Origin: DASSHA01 sp035693145
GTDB lineage: Bacteria > Chloroflexota > Limnocylindria > Limnocylindrales > CSP1-4
Direction of reading: 5' to 3'
Length of the DNA stretch: 33,581 bases
Assembly: GCA_035693145.1 (NCBI GenBank)
Contig: DASSHA010000179.1
Span: 1 to 33,581 of the forward strand
The notes under the pieces: model-generated
Told to the model about the DNA's origin: nothing
Database searches by the model: none
Seen by the model: only the letters and a program-made list of their open reading frames with translations
Position numbers and translations under genes: made by a program
Shown here: in pieces, positions 29,313 through 33,581 of the stretch
How positions within the stretch are numbered: position 1 is the stretch's first letter
How the letters are laid out: the number at the start of each line of letters is the position of its first letter

Positions 29313-30209
29313 GTGGAGATCGGTTCGTTCACCAGCGGGCTCCTGACCGGATTGCGCGAGGGCGTCGAAGCGGCGCTGATCGTCAGCATCGTCCTCGCCT
29401 ATCTCGCGCGGACCGGCAACCTCGGGGAGGCGCCGCGGGTGTGGATCGGCGTCGGGCTTGCGGTCGCGGCGAGCCTGCTCGTCGGCGTCATCATCTTCAC
29501 GACCGTCCGCGAATTCCAGGAGCCGTACGAGCAGCTCTTCGAGGCGGCGACGCTGATCGTCGCCGCAAGCGTGGTCACCTGGATGCTGTTCTGGATGCGT
29601 CGGACGGCCGCGAGCGTGAAGGGCGAGCTGCAGGCGGCGGTCGACCGTGCCGTCACCCGTGGTGGAGCGTTCGCTCTCTCGGCGCTCGTCTTCGTCGCCG
29701 TGATCCGGGAGGGGATCGAGACGTCGCTGTTCCTCGTCGGGCAGGCAAGCGCCGCGAGCAGCGGGTCCGAGGACGGTGCGCTCTCGGTCCTGCTCGGCGC
29801 GGTCGTCGGGCTCGGCATCGCGACGCTGCTCGGGTATGGGTTCTATCGCGGTTCGCGTCGCATCAACCTCGCACGGTTCTTCCGCTGGACCGGCGTGGCG
29901 CTCGTGTTCATCGCGGCCGGCCTCCTCGCGCATGCGGTCCACGAGCTGATCGAGATCGGCGCGATCAACGTCGGCACCCAGACGGCGTTCGACCTGTCGG
30001 GCATCCTGCCGCACGAAGCCGGCGGAACCGCGGGCGGCCCGATCCTCATCGTCGGCGAACTGCTCGCCGCGCTGTTCGGCTACACCTCGACCCCCGAGGT
30101 CTCGAGGCTCGTCGTCTACGCGGTGTACGTCGTCGCTGTTCTCGCCCTCTACCTTCGGCCGGTGCGACCGGTCGCCGCGCCCAGCCGACCGGCACCGAAC
30201 GCCGCCTGA
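29313..30209 (+). CDS. FTR1 family iron permease
   Basis: A 298-residue iron permease of the FTR1/EfeU family with seven hydrophobic segments. Two RExxE motifs, which bind Fe(III) in yeast Ftr1, are present: LREGVEAA in the first helix (Arg15, Glu16, Glu19) and IREGIETSLF in the fourth. I chose GTG 29313 because it directly precedes the conserved start of the fold, with GAGGAG about 12 bases upstream; GTG 29280 is an alternative. EfeO, EfeB and a multicopper oxidase are not adjacent, so it may act alone or with partners encoded elsewhere. It is divergent to the PBP gene, and the palindrome at 29191-29237 covers its promoter, pointing to metal-responsive control (inference). Confidence 0.92.
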   Translation: MEIGSFTSGLLTGLREGVEAALIVSIVLAYLARTGNLGEAPRVWIGVGLAVAASLLVGVIIFTTVREFQEPYEQLFEAATLIVAASVVTWMLFWMRRTAASVKGELQAAVDRAVTRGGAFALSALVFVAVIREGIETSLFLVGQASAASSGSEDGALSVLLGAVVGLGIATLLGYGFYRGSRRINLARFFRWTGVALVFIAAGLLAHAVHELIEIGAINVGTQTAFDLSGILPHEAGGTAGGPILIVGELLAALFGYTSTPEVSRLVVYAVYVVAVLALYLRPVRPVAAPSRPAPNAA

Positions 30210-30225
30210 CGCTCAGTTCCGGGCG

Positions 30226-30273
30226 GCACTCGCACTCGCACTCGCGCTCGCATTCGCACTCGCACTGGCACTC
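30226..30273 (+). repeat. Eight tandem GCACTC hexamers between convergent genes
   Basis: The hexamer GCACTC is repeated eight times with a few substitutions (GCGCTC, GCATTC, GCACTG) between the FTR1 stop (30209) and the sugar dehydrogenase stop (30277). It is non-coding as placed. It may be a slippage-prone spacer or a shared 3' element. Confidence 0.85.
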
Positions 30274-30276
30274 GGG

Positions 30277-31626
30277 TCAGCGCGGCTGACCGACGACCCG
30301 GAGGAGCTCGCCGCCGCCGAGGTCGGTCGCGAGGATTCCGCCGTCGGCGTCCTCGCCGAACGAGCTGATCGAGCGGCCGCCGGGCGCGAGCTGCATGGGC
30401 GACTGTGTCCCAGTGGCGCCCGACGACAGGCCCCAGATCGTCCCGGAGCAGTTGTCCGAAAGCAGGTAGACGCCGCTCAGCGGTCCCGCGTCGGCGGCTC
30501 GCGCGACGTACCCGCCCACGACGGCGCAGCCCTTGTCGTGGGCGTACTCCGCGACCGGGAGCGTGAGCCCCGAGCGGTCGCACGAATCCCCGTCGGGATA
30601 GCAGTGCGCGCCCTCCATTCGGTTCCACCCGAAGTCGAGTCCGCGGCCGCCGCCGTCGGCCGCTCGAGCGACGTCGACCTCCTCCCAGCGCCCCTGGCCG
30701 ACATCGCCGATCCAGAGATCACCGGTTGCGCGGTCGAAGCTGAAGCGCCACGGGTTGCGCAGGCCGTACGACCAGATCTCGGGTTTCGCGCCGGCGCGTC
30801 CGACGAAGGCGTTGTCCGGCGGCGCCAAACTCGTTCCGGCGACGCCCAGGGGGTCGAGCCGGAGGATCTTGCCGAGGTCCGTGTCGAGCCGCTGCCCGTT
30901 GCCCATCGGGTCGCCCCCCGAGCCTCCGTCGCCCAGCCCGGCGTAAAGCATCCGGTCGGGCCCGAAGGCGAGGATGCCGCCGTTGTGGTTGGGGAACGGC
31001 TGGTCGACCTGGAGGAGCACGCTTGCACTCGTCGCGTCTGCGACGTTCGCGTCGGACGTGGACGTGCGGTACTCGGCAATGACCGTGTTCCCATCGCGGT
31101 CCGTGTAGTTGACGTACAGGCGGTCGTGGCCGGCCGTGCCGAACCCGGGTTCCAGGGCGAGCCCCAGCAGCCCGCGTTCGCCACCGGACGTGACGCGATC
31201 CGTCAGGTCGAGGAACGGCGTGTCGACGAGCGAACCGTCCCGGACGATCCGGATCGCCCCGGTCTGTTCGACGACGAACAGGCGGCCCGAACCGTCGTCC
31301 GGGGCGGTGACGAAGACGGGCGACGACAGCCCGCCGACGATGGTCCGGAGCTCGACGCGGACGGACGCCGGATCCCCGCTGGCGAGCGGCACCGACGGCG
31401 CGATCGAGGCCGGCGCCGACGCGGATGGCGACGCGACGGCGGACGCCGAGCTCGACCCGCGACTCCCCGATGCGGAAGCGGAGGGCGACGCCACGGCCGA
31501 GGCACCCGGCGGCGCCGTCGCGGGGGATGCAGACGCTCCACCATCGCAGGCGGCGAGGACGACGGCCGTCGCGATCGTCGCGAGCACCCGTCGCCGGTGA
31601 GGGCGTCGAACGGGTTCCGCCACCAT
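30277..31626 (-). CDS. PQQ-dependent sugar dehydrogenase-like lipoprotein
   Basis: A 449-residue exported protein of the soluble glucose dehydrogenase (GSDH, six-bladed beta-propeller) family. ATG 31626 has AGGGGCGG about 2-3 bases upstream. The N terminus has a signal (VLATIATAVVLAAC) with lipidated Cys27, then a ~50-residue Ser/Ala/Pro spacer before the propeller. Conserved segments include GGLSSPVFVTAPDDGSGRLF, NHNGGILAFGPDRMLYAGLG (the NHNGG His is the expected catalytic base) and YGLRNPWRFSFDRATGDLW. Many family members oxidise sugars with PQQ, but homologues with other roles exist, and no PQQ biosynthesis gene is nearby. Last gene of a MarR/DUF72 operon, 8 bases behind DUF72; a hexamer repeat follows. 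Confidence 0.88.
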   Translation of the reverse strand: MVAEPVRRPHRRRVLATIATAVVLAACDGGASASPATAPPGASAVASPSASASGSRGSSSASAVASPSASAPASIAPSVPLASGDPASVRVELRTIVGGLSSPVFVTAPDDGSGRLFVVEQTGAIRIVRDGSLVDTPFLDLTDRVTSGGERGLLGLALEPGFGTAGHDRLYVNYTDRDGNTVIAEYRTSTSDANVADATSASVLLQVDQPFPNHNGGILAFGPDRMLYAGLGDGGSGGDPMGNGQRLDTDLGKILRLDPLGVAGTSLAPPDNAFVGRAGAKPEIWSYGLRNPWRFSFDRATGDLWIGDVGQGRWEEVDVARAADGGGRGLDFGWNRMEGAHCYPDGDSCDRSGLTLPVAEYAHDKGCAVVGGYVARAADAGPLSGVYLLSDNCSGTIWGLSSGATGTQSPMQLAPGGRSISSFGEDADGGILATDLGGGELLRVVGQPR

Positions 31627-31634
31627 GACCGCCC

Positions 31635-32498
31635 CTACGTCCGCGGTGGCACGACCGGTTCCGTCGCGCGACCGCGGGAGTCGCCGCCGACACCGCCCGC
31701 CGTCCCGCCGTCGGCGGCCTGTCGTCCCAGCTCGACGGTCGTGAGCTCGACGAGCCGACGGGCGTGCTGCGTCGATGCCCCGGTCTCGTCGTGGCGGAAG
31801 AACGCCCAGGCATCCGACCCGGCGAGCACGAACGGCGCGATTCGGGCCGCCCACGCAGCCAGGTCCTCCTCGGTGTACGTCTCGCGCCGGAGCCGAAGGT
31901 AGACGAACGATCCGGTGAGCCGGATCGGCAGCGGATCATCGTCGCCGTCGACGTCGGTCCGGCAGAGGCTGGCACCGACGGAGCGAAGGGCCGCGTACGT
32001 CTCGTCGATCTGCCAGGAACGGTCGTGGAGCTCCACGACGAGCGGGATCGTCGAGGGCCAGGCAGACAGGATCGCGGATAGCCGCGCATCGTCCTCGGGA
32101 CCGCGCCTGCGTGCCTCTCGCGGGACGCGGAAGAGGACGGCGCCCAGGCGTTCGCCGAATCCACCGAGCGGTTCGGTCAGCCAGGCGACCGATTCGGCCG
32201 GCGTCGCGTAGAGCGCGCGCAGGGCGCCTCCGCGCTGCGCCTTGACGATGAACCGAAAGTCAGGCGGCGTCGCGCCCCGCCAGCGCGCGATCGATCGCGG
32301 CGACGGACGGGCATAGAAGGTGCCGTTCAGCTCGCACGCGCTGAACTGCGACGCGTAGTAGCCCAGGAACGCCTCCTGGCGGAGATCGTCCGGGTAGAAC
32401 GTCCCGCGCCACGCGGGGTAGGCGAAGCCGCTCGTCCCGGCGCGAAGGACGCCCGGCGAGGACGGCCCCCTGCCAGCTGACCCTGGATCAGGCGTCAG
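31635..32498 (-). CDS. DUF72 family protein with non-canonical start
   Basis: The DUF72 domain, a TIM-barrel-like family of unknown enzymatic function, begins AGTSGFAYPAWRGTFYPDDL, continues FSACELNGTFYARPS and FRFIVKAQR, and ends with FVYLRLRRETYTEEDLAAWA (the conserved Y-R segment). Between the previous stop and the first GTG at 32036 (which would delete half the domain) this frame has no ATG, GTG or TTG. CTG at 32498 is the best candidate: GGGGGA lies 7 bases upstream, and it sits 11 bases inside the end of the marR gene, consistent with coupling. This gives 287 residues, normal for DUF72. The alternative is a base error at the start codon. The domain assignment is firm; the start is not. 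Confidence 0.82.
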   Translation of the reverse strand: MTPDPGSAGRGPSSPGVLRAGTSGFAYPAWRGTFYPDDLRQEAFLGYYASQFSACELNGTFYARPSPRSIARWRGATPPDFRFIVKAQRGGALRALYATPAESVAWLTEPLGGFGERLGAVLFRVPREARRRGPEDDARLSAILSAWPSTIPLVVELHDRSWQIDETYAALRSVGASLCRTDVDGDDDPLPIRLTGSFVYLRLRRETYTEEDLAAWAARIAPFVLAGSDAWAFFRHDETGASTQHARRLVELTTVELGRQAADGGTAGGVGGDSRGRATEPVVPPRT

Positions 32499-33030
32499 CC
32501 GGGATCCCCCGGCATCGACGCGCCCGAGCGCCCATCCCGTCAGCGGCTCCCTCGCGACGAGGCTCGTCGTCGCAGGCGCACCTCGCCACGGCGGTGAGCG
32601 ACCGTTCGAGAGCAGCGAGGTCGTCGGGCGAGACGGTCTCCAGGAAGTACTGACGGATGCCGCGCAGGTGGGTCGGAGCCGCGTCGTGCAGGCGGCTCCG
32701 CCCGGAAGGCGTCAGCACCGCCTCTGCCCCGCGGCCGTCGGTCGTGCACGCCGTGCGCTCGACGAGGCCATCGGCGACGAGCCGGTCGATGAGCCTCGTG
32801 ACCCCGGATCGGCTGAGCAGGACACGCTCGGCGAGGACGTTCATCCGCAGGCGACCTCCGGGGGCGGCGGCGAGGTGAACGAGCGCGTCGTACTCGGGCA
32901 GCGACACGCTGTGTGCCTCGCGCAGCTCGTCGTCCAGTCGACGGCTCACGCGCGCATGCGCCTCGAGGAAAGCACGCCACGCGGCCAGCCTCGGATCGGT
33001 TGGCGCGATGCCGCGGAGCTCGGTCGTCAC
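32488..33030 (-). CDS. MarR family transcriptional regulator
   Basis: A 180-residue winged-helix regulator starting at GTG 33030. Helical regions WRAFLEAHARVSRRLDDELR and SLPEYDALVHLAAAPGGRLR are the N-terminal dimerisation helices; LAERVLLSRSGVTRLIDRLVADGLVERT is the recognition helix and wing entry, followed by the DGRGAEAVLTPSGRSRL wing typical of MarR. The C-terminal tail is Arg/Asp-rich and Cys-containing (CACDD). No ribosome binding site is seen; a TATGAT lies six bases upstream, indicating a leaderless transcript. It is the first gene of an operon with DUF72 and a sugar dehydrogenase-like lipoprotein and likely autoregulates. The ligand is unknown. Confidence 0.9.
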   Translation of the reverse strand: MTTELRGIAPTDPRLAAWRAFLEAHARVSRRLDDELREAHSVSLPEYDALVHLAAAPGGRLRMNVLAERVLLSRSGVTRLIDRLVADGLVERTACTTDGRGAEAVLTPSGRSRLHDAAPTHLRGIRQYFLETVSPDDLAALERSLTAVARCACDDEPRREGAADGMGARARRCRGIPADA

Positions 33031-33036
33031 CGGCCG

Positions 33037-33042
33037 ATCATA
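33037..33042 (-). promoter_or_regulatory. -10 element of marR (leaderless)
   Basis: TATGAT on the minus strand ends 6 bases before the GTG start codon at 33030, the spacing for transcription initiating at the start codon itself. There is no upstream ribosome binding site. No clear -35. Confidence 0.5.
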
Positions 33043-33123
33043 CGCCGGGTGAACGCGTCGCCCGGACGCACCTCGACGAGCGCTCGCGTGCGGCCGCGTT
33101 GCGCGTGGGCCATCGGTGCGGCC

Positions 33124-33129
33124 TATGAT
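33124..33129 (+). promoter_or_regulatory. Candidate -10 element of the small lipoprotein gene
   Basis: TATGAT lies 65 bases upstream of ATG 33195. A weak TTGCGC about 20 bases before it is the only -35 candidate, so spacing is not ideal. Confidence 0.35.
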
Positions 33130-33194
33130 CCGCGCGTCGCCGAGGGGGCGATCGGGGATTCCCAGCCCCGCCCCGAACGAGGAGCGCGCGACCC

Positions 33195-33560
33195 ATGAAC
33201 GGACGCCAGCTGTCCCATCGGGTACGCCGGATCGGGATCGTCGCTGCGATTGCCGCGACGCTGATGCTCGCCGGCTGCGGCGGGACTGGCGGTGCCGCCG
33301 CAGGCGGCGGGGGCCAGTGGGGGGACGTCATCGCGAAGATCCAGGACACGTTCGGGACGACGATGGTCGCCGGCAAGTACGACGACGCGACGCAGACGGT
33401 CGACATCACCCTCGCGGACGGCAGCGGCGCGGCCATGGCGAAGCTGTTCCTGTGCTCGAACGTGAAGAAGATCGTCGCCGCGTCGGGCGCGCCCGCGGAC
33501 CAGAAGATCGTCATCCGGGACAGCAAGGGCGTCCTCGCGACCCAGGCTGACTGCAAGTAG
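33195..33560 (+). CDS. Small lipoprotein of unknown function
   Basis: A 121-residue exported protein. ATG 33195 has GGAG about 12 bases upstream. A signal peptide (IGIVAAIAATLMLAGC) with lipobox LAGC gives the lipidated Cys28. The mature domain is about 80 residues (QWGDVIAKIQDTFGTTMVAGK, DDATQTVDITLADGSGAAMA) and ends AKLFLCSNVKKIVA...VLATQADCK, with two cysteines (in LFLCS and the final QADCK) that could form a disulfide. I do not recognise the domain. It is divergent to marR and ends just before the window edge. Confidence 0.78.
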   Translation: MNGRQLSHRVRRIGIVAAIAATLMLAGCGGTGGAAAGGGGQWGDVIAKIQDTFGTTMVAGKYDDATQTVDITLADGSGAAMAKLFLCSNVKKIVAASGAPADQKIVIRDSKGVLATQADCK

Positions 33561-33581
33561 CGTGGTCGCGCCGACCGCGAG

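Noticed and set aside
30719..32164. A 481-residue minus-strand frame beginning with MDSANAWAPSS, overlapping DUF72 and the dehydrogenase.
   Set aside because: It is Arg/Ser/Pro-rich off-frame text across two genes with clear domain motifs.

Overview
This is a very GC-rich, gene-dense bacterial window. Every gene I can recognise is ordinary chromosomal content: no rRNA, tRNA, CRISPR array, integrase or transposase was found. The gene set suggests a high-GC soil or sediment bacterium, either Chloroflexota (Limnocylindria/Ellin6529-like) or an actinobacterial relative. It includes frequent GTG starts, 4-base ATGA/GTGA overlaps, a homodimeric AceE-type pyruvate dehydrogenase E1, bacterial topoisomerase IB, UdgX, an FTR1 permease and lipobox lipoproteins. 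That placement is inference; no marker gene fixes it.

Region 1 (1-9153, minus strand) is one long operon. Transcription order is GT9, GT4, a GT4-GmhA fusion, a classical SDR, GmhB, HldE, a second GT9 and UdgX (cut by the window edge). Seven of the eight genes overlap the previous one, mostly by 4 bases. Together they encode a nearly complete route from sedoheptulose-7-phosphate to an ADP-heptose, plus four glycosyltransferase domains to use it. No HldD epimerase is present. The most unusual features are the GT4-GmhA fusion and the coupling of the covalent uracil-DNA glycosylase UdgX to a sugar operon.

Region 2 (9273-12608) holds a frameshifted RES-domain remnant, a small cupin-like protein, a Gly/Ala-rich small protein, a Ser/Pro-repeat lipoprotein and an orphan OmpR/KdpE-type response regulator. 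Region 3 (12609-13395) has no gene but is full of repeats: four units around CATAACAG, two oppositely oriented GTTACC-N7-GGTAAC palindromes, five copies of a 16-bp unit, and a 14-bp palindrome next to a -10-like hexamer upstream of aceE.

Region 4 (13396-22614) has aceE without E2/E3 genes, a GT4 glycosyltransferase preceded by a 10-codon upstream ORF, a three-gene ABC-2 export operon (minus), topoisomerase IB (plus) whose start lies 2 bp from the divergent ABC start, and a membrane zinc-ribbon protein. Region 5 (22615-23434) is non-coding, with a ~60-67 bp period hairpin array followed by three further strong inverted repeats.

Region 6 (23435-33581) carries a small unknown protein, a GlsB/YeaQ membrane protein, two short unknown ORFs, an AI-2E family transporter coupled to a class A penicillin-binding protein, an FTR1 iron permease with a palindrome over its promoter, and a MarR / DUF72 / PQQ sugar dehydrogenase-like operon in which the DUF72 gene has no ATG, GTG or TTG start. 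A small lipoprotein closes the window.
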